Positions 27,092-36,507 of a DNA stretch of 64,000 nt are shown here, piece after piece (the stretch's first letter is position 1; each line of letters starts with the position of its first letter). The position numbers were made by a program, and so were the translations under genes. Origin of the DNA: Candidatus Binatia bacterium (lineage in GTDB: Bacteria; Desulfobacterota; Binatia; HRBIN30); assembly GCA_937925685.1 (NCBI GenBank), contig CALAMI010000015.1, positions 1-64,000 of the forward strand, written 5' to 3'. Below the pieces are notes generated by a model. It worked only from the letters and a program-made list of their open reading frames with translations. It had not been told where the DNA came from and searched no databases.

Positions 27092-27439
27092 ATGTTCGGG
27101 ATTGGAACTCCGGAATTGCTGATGATTCTCTTGGTGGCGCTCATCGTGCTGGGCCCGCAGAGATTGCCCGAGATTGCGAGAGCAATCGGCAAGGGCCTAG
27201 CGGAGCTGCGCAAAGCAACGAGCGGGATCACCACCGAACTCGAACGAGCACGATGGATGTTGGAGGAAGAAATCCGCTCGGCAGAACGTACCAAGTTCTC
27301 CGCCGCAAGCGGCTCGCCGCCTCCAGCCACCGTAGAGCGGGAGTCGGCTTTTGCGGGGCCAGCGGCTGCATGCCAGAGCTTGGATGAAGAACGAAGCCAG
27401 AGCGAGGCCGGGCACAAGCCCGAGGCGCGGCCAAGCTAG
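27092..27439 (+). CDS. tatB: Sec-independent protein translocase TatB (TatA/B family)
   Basis: 115 residues. [21 protein letters not shown] is the single N-terminal helix with the acidic residue (Glu8) used by TatB/TatA. It is followed by the GP hinge and amphipathic helix [18 protein letters not shown]. The hinge LGPQRLPE is more TatB-like than the TatA FG-x-K motif, but the two cannot be separated surely by eye. The C-terminal half is charged and disordered. It lies 11 bases before tatC; no second TatA gene is present in the window. Confidence 0.88.
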   Translation: MFGIGTPELLMILLVALIVLGPQRLPEIARAIGKGLAELRKATSGITTELERARWMLEEEIRSAERTKFSAASGSPPPATVERESAFAGPAAACQSLDEERSQSEAGHKPEARPS

Positions 27440-27450
27440 CCCCTGCCTCT

Positions 27451-28248
27451 ATGCCAACCTCGCCCGACGACATCAAGATGCCGCTTACCGCACATCTCGA
27501 AGAGCTGCGCTGGCGGCTGATCAAGGCGTTGCTCGGCATCGGTGCGGCGTTTTTGCTGTCCTATCAATTTGCCGACGTGCTGTTCGCCTTCCTCACCCAG
27601 CCTCTGTACGCCGCTAAGCTCCTGCAAACCGCGGATGCCGGCCACGGCGTCAATCTGATTGGCACGGGCGTGGTGGAAGCGTTTTTCACCAAACTCAAAG
27701 TGGCCTTAATTGCCGGGATTTTCCTGTCGAGCCCGGTGAGCTTTTACCAACTTTGGCGGTTTGTCGCTCCCGGGCTGTACCCGCACGAAAAGCGCTATGC
27801 TTTACCTTTTGTCTTCTTCGCCAGTTTCTTTTTCCTTGCCGGTGCGGCTTTTTGTTATGCGCTCGTGTTGCCGGTCGGTTACCGGTTTTTTCTCGACCAG
27901 TATGCGACCATCGGCGTCCGCCCGGAGCTGCGGATTAGCGAATACCTGTCGTTCACGGCGCGGATGCTGCTGGCCTTTGGAGTCACGTTCGAGCTGCCAG
28001 TGATCACCTTCTTTTTGGCTCGTGCCGGGGCGGTCACTCACAGGACCATGCTGGGGTACTGGCGCTATGCGGTGGTGGGAATTTTCATTGCCGCCGCGGT
28101 GCTGACTCCCGGCCCCGACGTCGCCTCGCAGCTCCTCATGGCCACTCCTCTCTTGGTGTTGTATGGGGCGAGCATTGGGGTGGCATACGTGTTTGGCCGC
28201 GCACCGACGACAGCCCCTGAAAGAGCGCACGAAAGCGCAACGGCCTAG
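27451..28248 (+). CDS. tatC: Sec-independent protein translocase TatC
   Basis: 265 residues with six predicted membrane helices. The conserved N-terminal MPLTAHLEELRWRLI and the loop SFYQLWRFVAPGLYPHEKR contain the signal-peptide-binding Glu and the Phe of TatC. It is the core twin-arginine receptor in the inner membrane, working with the TatB-like product upstream. Its last four bases overlap the 3' end of the convergent DUF4911 gene, so there is no room for a terminator. Confidence 0.96.
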   Translation: MPTSPDDIKMPLTAHLEELRWRLIKALLGIGAAFLLSYQFADVLFAFLTQPLYAAKLLQTADAGHGVNLIGTGVVEAFFTKLKVALIAGIFLSSPVSFYQLWRFVAPGLYPHEKRYALPFVFFASFFFLAGAAFCYALVLPVGYRFFLDQYATIGVRPELRISEYLSFTARMLLAFGVTFELPVITFFLARAGAVTHRTMLGYWRYAVVGIFIAAAVLTPGPDVASQLLMATPLLVLYGASIGVAYVFGRAPTTAPERAHESATA

Positions 28249-28556
28249 CTTTCGAGCTCCGGTAACAGCCAATCGCCGCTGAGGTCTGCCGGCGGCGCTA
28301 CCTCGTGAGCGTGCGTGCGTCGGCAGGCTTCGTCCGTAATGGCGCGAACGTGTCGGAGAAAATCAGACATGGCCAGAACCACAATCACGGCTTTCTTGCG
28401 GTCGAGGGTGCGGACCACGGCAAGCTCTTCGTACGACTCAAAGAGGAACTTCCAATACGCAATATGTTCTGGCGCTACTTCGAGAAAGATCGGCACCACC
28501 CGACTCTTCTTTTCCCCGAGAGGAGCACTCAAGCCTTGTTGTCTTTCACTCGCCAT
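28245..28556 (-). CDS. DUF4911 domain protein
   Basis: About 103 residues from the ATG at 28556. The core RVVPIFLEVAPEHIAYWKFLFESYEELAVVRTLDRKKAVIVVL resembles DUF4911, a small family known from delta-like proteobacterial genomes. It has one CRRTH near the end and no membrane helix or signal. Function is unknown. The start overlaps the YdcF-like gene by 28 bases and the stop overlaps tatC by 4. It is probably cotranscribed with ydcF. Confidence 0.7.
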   Translation of the reverse strand: MASERQQGLSAPLGEKKSRVVPIFLEVAPEHIAYWKFLFESYEELAVVRTLDRKKAVIVVLAMSDFLRHVRAITDEACRRTHAHEVAPPADLSGDWLLPELES

Positions 28557-29194
28557 TGGTCGATCAGCCACCAGATTGTTAGCTTTCCGTACTCCGTAAC
28601 CAGCCGCCGAACGAACGCCCGCTCGTGCCACCAAGTTTGCGGATCGAAGGAATCGTAGCGCGACGGCACGACCAGAATCTCCGGCCTGCCTTTCGCCAAG
28701 GTACGGAAAATTGTCCGCGCTCGGCGAGCGTGTGCCCGGGAGGTCACTAACAGCACCCGTTGCAGTTGCTGCGCACGAAGCAGGTGCACCAGGGCTTGGG
28801 CTTCCGCTAGAGTGCTTGTGGCCCGTCGTGGCAAAATTTCAATACGGTCCGCGGGCACGCCCAAAGCCACGGCGATGTCCCGGTTCTGTTCGTGCCGTTC
28901 CGGCAAATCGACGCCGCGGGCGCGTAACACGTCGAGGCCAGGCGGCCGACCTTCTTGGGTCAGAAGCACACGGGAGGCGTAGCCGGCACGGTACAGATCA
29001 ACGGCTTCGAGGATGCGGTCGGGAACGGAACCGGAAAGAACCACAATGGCGTCGCTGTGAACCGGGGGGTCGTGCACGACCAGGAAATCGGCAACCGCAA
29101 CGAGAATACGCTGGCGTTGCACGGCAACCACGACCATTACGGCAAAAACCATCGCAGCGAGCAACCAGCGCGTCTGCCGACCCCTACGCACCAT
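28529..29194 (-). CDS. YdcF/DUF218-family membrane-anchored protein
   Basis: About 221 residues from the ATG at 29194, chosen for its strong GGAGG 6 bases upstream; a GTG at 29227 is the alternative. One N-terminal helix (WLLAAMVFAVMVVVAVQ) anchors a DUF218 domain: SDAIVVLSGSVPDRILEAVDLYRAGYASRVLLT, then RATSTLAEAQALVHLL and VLLVTSRAHARRARTIF. ElyC/SanA/YdcF relatives are envelope proteins linked to carrier-lipid and barrier functions; the specific role here is inferred only. It diverges from the dockerin-like gene. Confidence 0.85.
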   Translation of the reverse strand: MVRRGRQTRWLLAAMVFAVMVVVAVQRQRILVAVADFLVVHDPPVHSDAIVVLSGSVPDRILEAVDLYRAGYASRVLLTQEGRPPGLDVLRARGVDLPERHEQNRDIAVALGVPADRIEILPRRATSTLAEAQALVHLLRAQQLQRVLLVTSRAHARRARTIFRTLAKGRPEILVVPSRYDSFDPQTWWHERAFVRRLVTEYGKLTIWWLIDQWRVKDNKA

Positions 29195-29437
29195 CCTGGA
29201 CCTCCACAACAGCACAGCGGCCGGCACTGTCCCGTTCTACGCACCCGCCCGCAGGGCGCATGCACCACCAGCATCGCTCGGCGCTTTTGGCAGTAACCAT
29301 CTTGACCACGGTGTGACGTTTATTGCAAAGAAGGGCAGCATATGGGATACGCAATGCTGGTCGACGGTTGGAATTCTCGCTGTGCGAAGGCGTTTGGGAG
29401 GGAGATGAGAATGATTTTTAGAGGAAGGAGACCCATT

Positions 29438-30853
29438 ATGGCGGAGCGGAAGAAATTTCCTTGGTGGAAAGAATTGCGAACTTTCGTTGCGTTGGTGGCC
29501 GGCGTCAGCTTCGGCTGGGCGTCCGCTGCAACGGCTCAGCAGCGGTGTTTGGGGGACTGCGGTGGCGACGGCGAGGTCACCGTGGACGAGATCATCACCA
29601 TGGTCAACATTGCTTTAGGGAGCCAGCCGGTGTCTTCTTGTCCTGTGGGCGACGCCAACGGCGACGGTGAGGTCACGATCGACGAGATCATTCAAGCCGT
29701 GAACAGCTTGTTGACGAGCGAGTGTATTCCCGTAGGACCTCCCGGCGAGGCTGTTTGCGGCAATGGCCAACGCGAGGGTGACGAAGAGTGCGACGATGGT
29801 GGTATCTGCGTCGGGACCAGCAAGGCTGGCAGCGCTTGCACCAAGGATGCGGATTGTTTCGGTACCGACGACCAATACAAGGGAGTTTGCGACGGTGGGG
29901 ACAAGCCTTACGCCTTCTGCAATAGCAACGACGACTGCCCGAATGGTGGGCGTTGCATAGCCTGCCGCACCTTCGGCGGCGACGGCTGCGCTGCAAATTG
30001 CACGACCGAAACTACGGTAACCTATGCCCTCGTACCCGGAGTCGTGCGGCCAGACCAGACCCTCCAGCCTGGCACCAGTGGCGCCGTGGTTTGGGGTGAC
30101 CCATTGGTGATCGGTCTCGGTCTGCAGGGGACCCAGCAACTGAAAATCGGCAAGGAACGGAATGGCACAATCACCGCTGTCATCCCTGCGGCAAGCGTGC
30201 AGTTCCCGCAGATTCCCATTTCGACCTTGGCTTGTGCCTGCGTCCGCGGCGCCGAGTACAAAACTTGTGGTGGTGCGATCTTCAACCCGGATGGGTCTTT
30301 CACAGAGTCGTGCACCACGGGATTCGCATCGGACCCTGTAGAATGCCCCAGTGAGCGACCTTGTGTTGCGGTGTTCGGGCCGGGTAATTCCGCGGCTGGC
30401 ATTGTCGGCTGCACGGGCCTGAGCGGTGTCAATCTCAGCGTCGTTCAGAATAGTTGCCCTAATCCCGGCGATCCCACGGTAAACGGTCCAGTGGAACTCA
30501 CCCTTTCCGGTACCGGCGGCCCAGGCAGTACCCTGCTGGTCAATGCAATTGGCATCGGTACCTCCATTGGCGCTTGTCAGCCCACGTTCTGCACCGACGC
30601 CGATCCACCTTCGGCGCGTGGGACACCCAACCCGTTGGTGTACACGACGGGCGAGGCCTGTGCCACGGTACCGTGCAAAAACGACGACCCAAGCTACCCG
30701 GCCGAGCCAAAGTGCGTCACCGGTCAGCCAGGAAGCTGCCCGAACTTGAGCGCTGGCAACATTACCGGTTTCACCCTCGGCGGCGCGTTTACGGCCTTGG
30801 GGCAGCAGACGCTCGGTGACATCGAGGTGACGAACATCCTCGTCGCTCAGTAA
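29438..30853 (+). CDS. Secreted protein with N-terminal dockerin-like repeats
   Basis: 471 residues from the ATG at 29438, chosen for GGAAGGAG 7 bases upstream. Signal peptide: LRTFVALVAGVSFGWASAATAQ. Residues about 38-96 hold two EF-hand-like calcium loops, GDCGGDGEVTVDEI and GDANGDGEVTIDEI, each followed by a helix, forming a dockerin-like module. A Cys-rich CGNGQREGDEECDDGG repeat and further disulfide-rich segments follow, then a Ser/Thr/Gly-rich beta domain. It is probably surface-bound or released. No cohesin partner is in the window. A strong terminator follows the gene. Confidence 0.83.
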   Translation: MAERKKFPWWKELRTFVALVAGVSFGWASAATAQQRCLGDCGGDGEVTVDEIITMVNIALGSQPVSSCPVGDANGDGEVTIDEIIQAVNSLLTSECIPVGPPGEAVCGNGQREGDEECDDGGICVGTSKAGSACTKDADCFGTDDQYKGVCDGGDKPYAFCNSNDDCPNGGRCIACRTFGGDGCAANCTTETTVTYALVPGVVRPDQTLQPGTSGAVVWGDPLVIGLGLQGTQQLKIGKERNGTITAVIPAASVQFPQIPISTLACACVRGAEYKTCGGAIFNPDGSFTESCTTGFASDPVECPSERPCVAVFGPGNSAAGIVGCTGLSGVNLSVVQNSCPNPGDPTVNGPVELTLSGTGGPGSTLLVNAIGIGTSIGACQPTFCTDADPPSARGTPNPLVYTTGEACATVPCKNDDPSYPAEPKCVTGQPGSCPNLSAGNITGFTLGGAFTALGQQTLGDIEVTNILVAQ

Positions 30854-30880
30854 TTCAAACTGGCCCTGACTTGGTTTCGC

Positions 30881-30917
30881 GGCGGTAGCGACAGCTCAGT
30901 CGCTACCGCCTTTTTTT
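30881..30917 (+). terminator. Intrinsic terminator of the dockerin-like protein gene
   Basis: A perfect 12-base stem (30881-30892 with 30899-30910, GGCGGTAGCGAC arm) and 6-base loop, followed by TTTTTTT. It starts 27 bases after the stop codon. Confidence 0.93.
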
Positions 30918-31107
30918 ACACCGCGCCACTCGTGGCCACCTCTGCGCCATGACGGCACCAAGGGGAAGTGAGCGACGGGTTGGCCCGGCCCTTCGCATTG
31001 CTCCACAAGGATCGGTGGGTAGGCTATTTGCGAAACGAACGGCCTCCCCGGTTGTACGAGCAAGGAGCATTCGGTAAGCGGCCGCTACCAAAAAGAGGTG
31101 TCCCGTC

Positions 31108-32361
31108 ATGGATCTCCGATTTCGTCCCGAGTATGAAGCGTTTCGCCAAGAAGTTCGCGCGTTCCTGACCCAACATTGGACCGATGAAGACCGCGCCAGT
31201 GCGCCACCGGTAAATCCCCGCGGCATGAGCCTGGGAACAGCCATTCGTAACGACGAACGGGCCACCCGTTTTCGTCTCGCCGCCATCGAGCGCGGTTATC
31301 TCTACCGGCACGTTCCCCGTCGCTACGGTGGCAGCGAGCAGCCATTCGATCCGCTCAAACTCGCCATCATCCAAGACGAGTTTCGCAAAGCAGAAGCACC
31401 CGGCGAGTTGATCGGTCAAGGTCCGAGTATGCTCGTTCCCACCTTGCTCGAGCACGGCACGGAAGAACAAAAGCAGCGCTTCATCCGTGACACGCTCCTC
31501 GGCAAAATTCAGTGGTGCCAAGGCTATAGCGAGCCTGGTGCTGGCAGCGACCTGGCGTCGCTGCGCACCCGCGCCGACCTCGACGGCGATTTTTTCGTGG
31601 TGAACGGCCACAAGATTTGGACTTCCAACGCCGATACTGCAGACTGGATGTTTGCGCTGGTGCGCACCGATCCGGACAAACCGAAGCACGAGGGGATCAG
31701 TTACCTGCTGATCGACATGAAAAGCCCTGGCATCACCGTGCGGCCCTTGCGGCAAATGACGGGCGAGGCCGACTTCAACGAGGTCTTTTTGGACAACGTC
31801 CGCGTGCCGGTAACGAACCTCGTTGGCAAGCGCGGGCAAGGTTGGACCGTAAGCCGCTCCACACTCAAGCACGAACGGAATCTCATCGGCAGTGCTTTGC
31901 TGAGCGAGCGTGTTCTTGACGGCGTGCGTTTTCTAGCCCAAGCACTCGAGTTACGTGGCCGCCCCGCAATTCAAGACCCGGTGTTGCGTGCTCGCCTGGT
32001 CGAGCTCGAGACCAAGGTGCTCGCCAGCCGTTATCACGGCTACCGCTTGCTCACGCTGCAAGCTCGTGGCGAAGACCCTGGCATAGCCGGGCTCGTAACC
32101 AAGCTTTACGGCACCACCTTGGGCTACGACGTCGCCCGTCTGGCCATGGACGTGCTCTCGGACCGAGGACTTCTGGCCCCGGGAGAAACTACAGCGCCGG
32201 CAATGGGGATGTTCCTCACCGCGTACATGTGGTCTCTTGGAATTTTGATCGCTGGCGGTACGGCGAACATTCAGCGCAACGTGATTGCGGAACGTGGTTT
32301 AGGCTTGCCGCGCGATCCCAGGGCACAACGCGATACCGGACAAAACCCAAAGGAGGGATGA
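31108..32361 (+). CDS. Acyl-CoA dehydrogenase, large partner of pair 1
   Basis: 417 residues. FAD/substrate blocks: QGYSEPGAGSDLASLRTRA, GHKIWTSNADTADWMFALVRTD, and AGGTANIQRNVIAERGLGLP at the end. The usual QxxGGxGY segment before the C-terminal helix is replaced by DVLSDRGLLAPGE, as in one subunit of the two-gene (alpha2beta2) acyl-CoA dehydrogenases of steroid and side-chain breakdown. The partner gene follows after 6 bases. It oxidises acyl-CoA to enoyl-CoA, passing electrons to ETF. The substrate is unknown. AGAGGTG lies before the ATG. Confidence 0.9.
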   Translation: MDLRFRPEYEAFRQEVRAFLTQHWTDEDRASAPPVNPRGMSLGTAIRNDERATRFRLAAIERGYLYRHVPRRYGGSEQPFDPLKLAIIQDEFRKAEAPGELIGQGPSMLVPTLLEHGTEEQKQRFIRDTLLGKIQWCQGYSEPGAGSDLASLRTRADLDGDFFVVNGHKIWTSNADTADWMFALVRTDPDKPKHEGISYLLIDMKSPGITVRPLRQMTGEADFNEVFLDNVRVPVTNLVGKRGQGWTVSRSTLKHERNLIGSALLSERVLDGVRFLAQALELRGRPAIQDPVLRARLVELETKVLASRYHGYRLLTLQARGEDPGIAGLVTKLYGTTLGYDVARLAMDVLSDRGLLAPGETTAPAMGMFLTAYMWSLGILIAGGTANIQRNVIAERGLGLPRDPRAQRDTGQNPKEG

Positions 32362-32367
32362 TCAACC

Positions 32368-33459
32368 ATGGACTTCGGATTGTCCGCGGATCAGCTGCTC
32401 TTCCAGCAAACACTCCGTCGCTTTTTGGCCGAGCAGTGCCCCATGACACGGGTACGTGCAATCATGGAAACCGAGACGGCTCACGACCTCGCATTATGGC
32501 AAGGGCTTTGCGGCCTCGGGGTTCCAGGGCTTATCGTCCCTGCAGAACACGGCGGTGGGGGTTTGGAACTCCTCGATCTCGCCCTCGCCGCCGAGGAACT
32601 CGGTTACGCTTGCACACCGGGCCCGTTTCTCGGGCATGCGCTTGCCACCATTTGTGTGATCGAAGGGGCGAGCGAGGAGCAACGCGGTCATTGGTTGCCC
32701 ACGATGGCCGAGGGGACAAGCATCGGCACAGTCGCCTGGGGCGAGGCCGGAAGCCAGTGGAACCCCGAACATTGGGCCACGTTCTACGAGGGCGGGACCC
32801 TCAGCGGCGAGAAGCTCTTCGTTCCTTTCGCCAACGTAGCCGACGTGCTGTTGGTCGGCGCTCGTAACGCAGAGGGCAGCGTCCGGCTCTACCGTGTGGA
32901 GCGCGAGGCCCCTGGCATAACCATCACTCCGCTTGCGGTCGTGGACATGACGCGCAAGGTACAACACGTACGCTTCGAGCGTACCCCTGCCACCCCACTC
33001 GAAGGGCCGCCCTCTGGCCTGCAACGCGCTATCGACGCTGGCTGCATCTTGGTGGCAGCCGATGCCTTCGGCGGGTCTCGCCGCTGCCTGGAGATGGCCG
33101 TAAGTTACGCCAAGACGCGGGAGCAGTTTGGGCAGGTCATCGGTGCATTCCAAGCGGTGAAACACCAACTCGCCAACATGGCCTGCGAACTCGAGCCCGC
33201 ACTTTCCTTGTGGTGGTATGCGGCACACGCGTATGACCACATCCGCGACCAGTGCGAACGCCATGCCGCCATGGTCAAAGCCCATTTAACGGACCTCTAC
33301 GATCGCATGACCCGGGACGCCACGGAACTTCATGGGGGCATTGGCTTCACTTGGGAGTTTGATTTGCATCTGTGGTTTCGTCGCGCCATCTTCGACCGCG
33401 GTTTTCTCGGCGATGCGCACTATCATCGTGAGCGCGCTGCCAGACTAGCAGGCTGGTAG
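32368..33459 (+). CDS. Acyl-CoA dehydrogenase, small partner of pair 1
   Basis: 363 residues. The N-terminal helical part is typical (MDFGLSADQLLFQQTLRRFL), the middle beta domain is poorly conserved and lacks the usual GxSEPxAGSD block. The C-terminal part has TREQFGQVIGAFQAVKHQLANMA and LHGGIGFTWEFDLHLWFRRA, which the large partner lacks. The two genes thus look complementary and probably form a heteromeric enzyme. GGAGGG precedes the ATG. The neighbouring small membrane gene follows after 27 bases. Confidence 0.88.
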   Translation: MDFGLSADQLLFQQTLRRFLAEQCPMTRVRAIMETETAHDLALWQGLCGLGVPGLIVPAEHGGGGLELLDLALAAEELGYACTPGPFLGHALATICVIEGASEEQRGHWLPTMAEGTSIGTVAWGEAGSQWNPEHWATFYEGGTLSGEKLFVPFANVADVLLVGARNAEGSVRLYRVEREAPGITITPLAVVDMTRKVQHVRFERTPATPLEGPPSGLQRAIDAGCILVAADAFGGSRRCLEMAVSYAKTREQFGQVIGAFQAVKHQLANMACELEPALSLWWYAAHAYDHIRDQCERHAAMVKAHLTDLYDRMTRDATELHGGIGFTWEFDLHLWFRRAIFDRGFLGDAHYHRERAARLAGW

Positions 33460-33486
33460 CTCAAGAGCTTAGAGAGGAGGCACCGT

Positions 33487-33792
33487 GTGCTGCACTATTT
33501 GATTTTGATTCCGTATTACTTCTTTGGTGCTCTGACGTTGACAGCCTGCCTGCTCCCTGTGTGTCGGCTGCTCTCGCTGCGGTTACCGATTGCTTACTTG
33601 GTCGGAACTGGGGTGCTCGGCACGGTGGGCGGCTTAATCGCCACGTTGGCAACCCACCACGTTTCCATCGAACACTTCGGTTTCGTGCCTTTACTGATTC
33701 TCTTGGCTGCCTCTTATTTGCTGGCCACTGTGGATGCTGCGTTGGCGCGTTGGCGAAAATTACCCTTAGACGACGAGCTTGCCAGCCTTTAG
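33487..33792 (+). CDS. Small hydrophobic membrane protein
   Basis: 101 residues with a GTG start and GAGAGGAGG about 6 bases upstream. Three hydrophobic helices are seen: LILIPYYFFGALTLTACLLPV, LVGTGVLGTVGGLIATLA and FVPLLILLAASYLLATVDAAL, ending in a charged tail. No family was recognised. It may be the last gene of the acyl-CoA dehydrogenase operon. Confidence 0.65.
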   Translation: MLHYLILIPYYFFGALTLTACLLPVCRLLSLRLPIAYLVGTGVLGTVGGLIATLATHHVSIEHFGFVPLLILLAASYLLATVDAALARWRKLPLDDELASL

Positions 33793-34088
33793 CGTCGCCC
33801 GCACGACACAACAGCGCGGACAAGGTCAACGGGTATCTTCGAGATCTCGCGGAGCGGTTATCCAAGCGAGGCACTGCGACAACCCATGCGGATGGCATCG
33901 GCGGGATAAGGTAGCAAGCAAGCCAGAAGGATCCCTGGCCTCGCGCTCAGCTTCGGTGAAGGTCCGCCGAGCGTTTTCCTCAGCACGCCGGCTATTGGCA
34001 ACCGTGCGCGGCCAAGCTGCAAGCAAGCCCTGAGCATGCTTTCTCTCTTGCCGCCCACACTAGCTCGTGGGAAATGCTGGAGAACGGT

Positions 34089-36068
34089 ATGCCAAACCAT
34101 GGATTCCTGGCAGACTTTCTATTGATTCTCGCCGTCGCCTTGCCCATCGCGGTCGTCTTCACGCGACTACGCCTTCCCTCCCTAGTGGGTTTCTTGCTAG
34201 CAGGAGCTTTAATTGGTCCCCACGGGATTGGCCTGATCGACCAAAGCGAGACTGTCAGCGCTGTCGCTGAAATCGGCCTTATTTTGCTCCTGTTCATGGT
34301 GGGGCTCCAGCTTTCCTTTGCTCAGCTCACCCAACTCGGTAGCCGCATCATCTTCGCCGGCCTGGCGCAACTAGGCGTGACTGCGGTGGTCATTGCCGTT
34401 GCAGTGGCAGCTGCAGGTGGCACGACAATCATGGCGGCTTTGGCTGCGCTCACGGTGGTTCACTCCAGCACCGCCATTGTCCTCAAGGTTCTCAGCGACC
34501 GGAAGCAGGTCGATACCCTCCATGGCCGCATCTCTTTAGGGATCTCGCTTCTGCAAGATCTGTCGTTGCTTCCGATCATGCTCTTGCTTCGTGGCATCGC
34601 CTCCCCGGAGTCGTGGACCTGGGCTGGCGTGGTGCACTTGCTCTTGCAGTCGCTGTTCGGCCTGGCAGTGGTCATCGCAGCCGCGCGCCTGTTCCTGCCA
34701 GCCTTACTGCGGCGCGTGGTTGCCATGCGCAGTCGCGAGGTATTTACGGGTACGATTATCGTGGTGGTTCTCGGCACAGCCTGGCTTGCAGCACAAGTCG
34801 GCCTGTCTTTGGCAGTGGGGGCCTTAATCGCCGGGCTGGTCATTAGCGAGTCGGAATATGCGCACGCCGTTGTCGCCGACGTGTTGCCTTTCCGTGACAC
34901 GCTGAACAGTATTTTCTTCGTTTCCGTTGGGATGTTGGTGCCTCTGGAGGCCGTGACAGCGGACCTGCCCTTCTTTCTCGGAACGGCTCTTGCAGTTTTA
35001 TGGGGCAAGGCGCTGATCCTGTTCGCTTTGATTCGCGTTCTGTACCGATCGGCTCGGGCGGCCCTGCAAGTTGCACTAGCGATGGCGTCGATGAGCGAAC
35101 TTGCCCTCGTGCTACTTCGGGCTGCGTTGGAATTGCAGCTCCTGGATTTGGAGCTGTACGAGCATTTCGTCGCAGTGACGGTCATGACCATGCTGCCCAC
35201 CCCTTTTCTCATGGCTTGGAGCGAACCGCTTTGGTTGTTTCTCGAGCGCCGCTTGGGCGCGCCCGTCCCTCTTCCGGTCTCTGCTGCGGAGCAAAAACCG
35301 CCCCACGTAGTCATTGTCGGCTTTGGCCTCAATGGGGAGAACCTCGCGCGGGTGTTGCGTGCAACGGGTATTCCTTTTGTCGTCGTCGAACTCGATCCGC
35401 GGCGAGCGCGTAGCGCTCGGGAACAAGAGGCGACGGTCATCTACGGCGACGCCACCGCCCCCCAAGTGCTACAGGCCGCAGGGGTGGAGCACGCTCAGGT
35501 GGTCGTCATTGCCATTTCCGATGCAGCGGCTACGCGGCGAATTGTTTCCCAGGCGCGCCATCTTGCACCCGACGTGCCGATTATCGTACGCACACGTTAT
35601 GTCGCCGAAATCGAGGAATTGCGCAGACTCGGGGCAACCGAGGTCATCCCCGAAGAATTCGAGACATCGGTAGAAATTTTTGCCCGAGTCCTGCGCCTTT
35701 TGCACGTCCCACGCAACATCATCAATGCCCAAATCGATTTGATTCGTCGCGAGGGTTACAGCATGCTTCGCGGTTTGGAACTGCCACGCCAGACTCTCGA
35801 CCAACTGGATGCGATCTTGGCTGCGACGACAACCGAGTCGTTCCTCGTGACCCGTGAATCGCCGCTGTGCGGACGCACCCTACGGGAACTAAGGCTGCGA
35901 AAGGAAACCGGGGCAACTGTGATTGCCATTGTGCGTCATGGTAAGCCCAGGACCAACCCCGAGCCTGATGAACCGATCCAGGCAGGCGATATCCTGGTTT
36001 TGGTCGGCGCGCACGAACAACTCGACCACGCCTTGGAGCGTTTGAGCGCCCCTGCGTTCGACAGGTGA
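34089..36068 (+). CDS. KefB/CPA2-type monovalent cation:proton antiporter with RCK domains
   Basis: 659 residues from the ATG at 34089, which has GGAG 6 bases upstream inside a slightly longer frame (ATG at 34074). About twelve membrane helices (residues 8-385) carry CPA2 motifs such as LPSLVGFLLAGALIGPHGIGLI. A TrkA-N domain follows (about 398-520): VVIVGFGLNGENLARVLRATG binds NAD and gates the channel. A TrkA-C domain ends the protein (about 565-650). It exports potassium or sodium in exchange for protons. A zinc-ribbon membrane protein begins 3 bases after its stop and may be functionally linked. Confidence 0.92.
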   Translation: MPNHGFLADFLLILAVALPIAVVFTRLRLPSLVGFLLAGALIGPHGIGLIDQSETVSAVAEIGLILLLFMVGLQLSFAQLTQLGSRIIFAGLAQLGVTAVVIAVAVAAAGGTTIMAALAALTVVHSSTAIVLKVLSDRKQVDTLHGRISLGISLLQDLSLLPIMLLLRGIASPESWTWAGVVHLLLQSLFGLAVVIAAARLFLPALLRRVVAMRSREVFTGTIIVVVLGTAWLAAQVGLSLAVGALIAGLVISESEYAHAVVADVLPFRDTLNSIFFVSVGMLVPLEAVTADLPFFLGTALAVLWGKALILFALIRVLYRSARAALQVALAMASMSELALVLLRAALELQLLDLELYEHFVAVTVMTMLPTPFLMAWSEPLWLFLERRLGAPVPLPVSAAEQKPPHVVIVGFGLNGENLARVLRATGIPFVVVELDPRRARSAREQEATVIYGDATAPQVLQAAGVEHAQVVVIAISDAAATRRIVSQARHLAPDVPIIVRTRYVAEIEELRRLGATEVIPEEFETSVEIFARVLRLLHVPRNIINAQIDLIRREGYSMLRGLELPRQTLDQLDAILAATTTESFLVTRESPLCGRTLRELRLRKETGATVIAIVRHGKPRTNPEPDEPIQAGDILVLVGAHEQLDHALERLSAPAFDR

Positions 36069-36071
36069 TCC

Positions 36072-36386
36072 ATGCTGAGCATTCTTTTTACCGTGGCCAT
36101 TGTGGTGGCGGTGGTGGCGATGGCGGCTCGCCGTTGGCAGGCGCGCCACCACGGGCGGCAGCGCCTAGGGGCCACAATCGAGCGCGCGGTGGTCGTCGGT
36201 CGATTCGACGAAATCGATGCCACCCTGGACCGTTACCGGTGCCCGCGCTGCGGAGAAGCGGTGCAAAGAACGGGTGAATTTTCGCGCAGTATCGGAACGC
36301 GCCGCTTTCGCGTCGCCCGCGTGCTTTGTCGTGGCTGCGGCCACGAAGAACGGGTGCATTTCGACGTGACCGCTGCCTTCCACTAA
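36072..36386 (+). CDS. Small membrane-anchored zinc-ribbon protein
   Basis: 104 residues. One N-terminal helix (MLSILFTVAIVVAVVAMAA) is followed by a basic stretch and two Cys pairs, YRCPRCGEAV near residue 57 and LCRGCGHEERVHF near residue 87, likely a single zinc ribbon on the cytoplasmic side. No family was recognised. It starts 3 bases after the antiporter stop, so cotranscription and translational coupling are likely. Confidence 0.7.
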   Translation: MLSILFTVAIVVAVVAMAARRWQARHHGRQRLGATIERAVVVGRFDEIDATLDRYRCPRCGEAVQRTGEFSRSIGTRRFRVARVLCRGCGHEERVHFDVTAAFH

Positions 36387-36414
36387 GGCTGGAGTGCAGC
36401 AGCCACAGCACTCG

Positions 36415-36452
36415 GGAGTGCGAGAGGCGTGCCTTTGGGGTATTCGCACTCC
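36415..36452. repeat. Inverted repeat upstream of the methyltransferase gene
   Basis: GGAGTGCGA (36415-36423) and TCGCACTCC (36444-36452) are perfect 9-base arms around a 20-base loop. No T-tract follows on either strand. Partial copies of the arm (ggagtgcag at 36391, tcgcactgca at 36475) flank it. Confidence 0.45.
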
Positions 36453-36507
36453 AAGGTTTCGTGCAAGCGTGGCTTTCGCACTGCAGAAAATATGGTAAGC
36501 GTTGGAC

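Noticed and set aside
29304..29365. TTGACC/TTGCAA as promoter boxes of the dockerin-like gene
   Set aside because: No -10 better than three of six at 16-18 bases; not strong enough to list.
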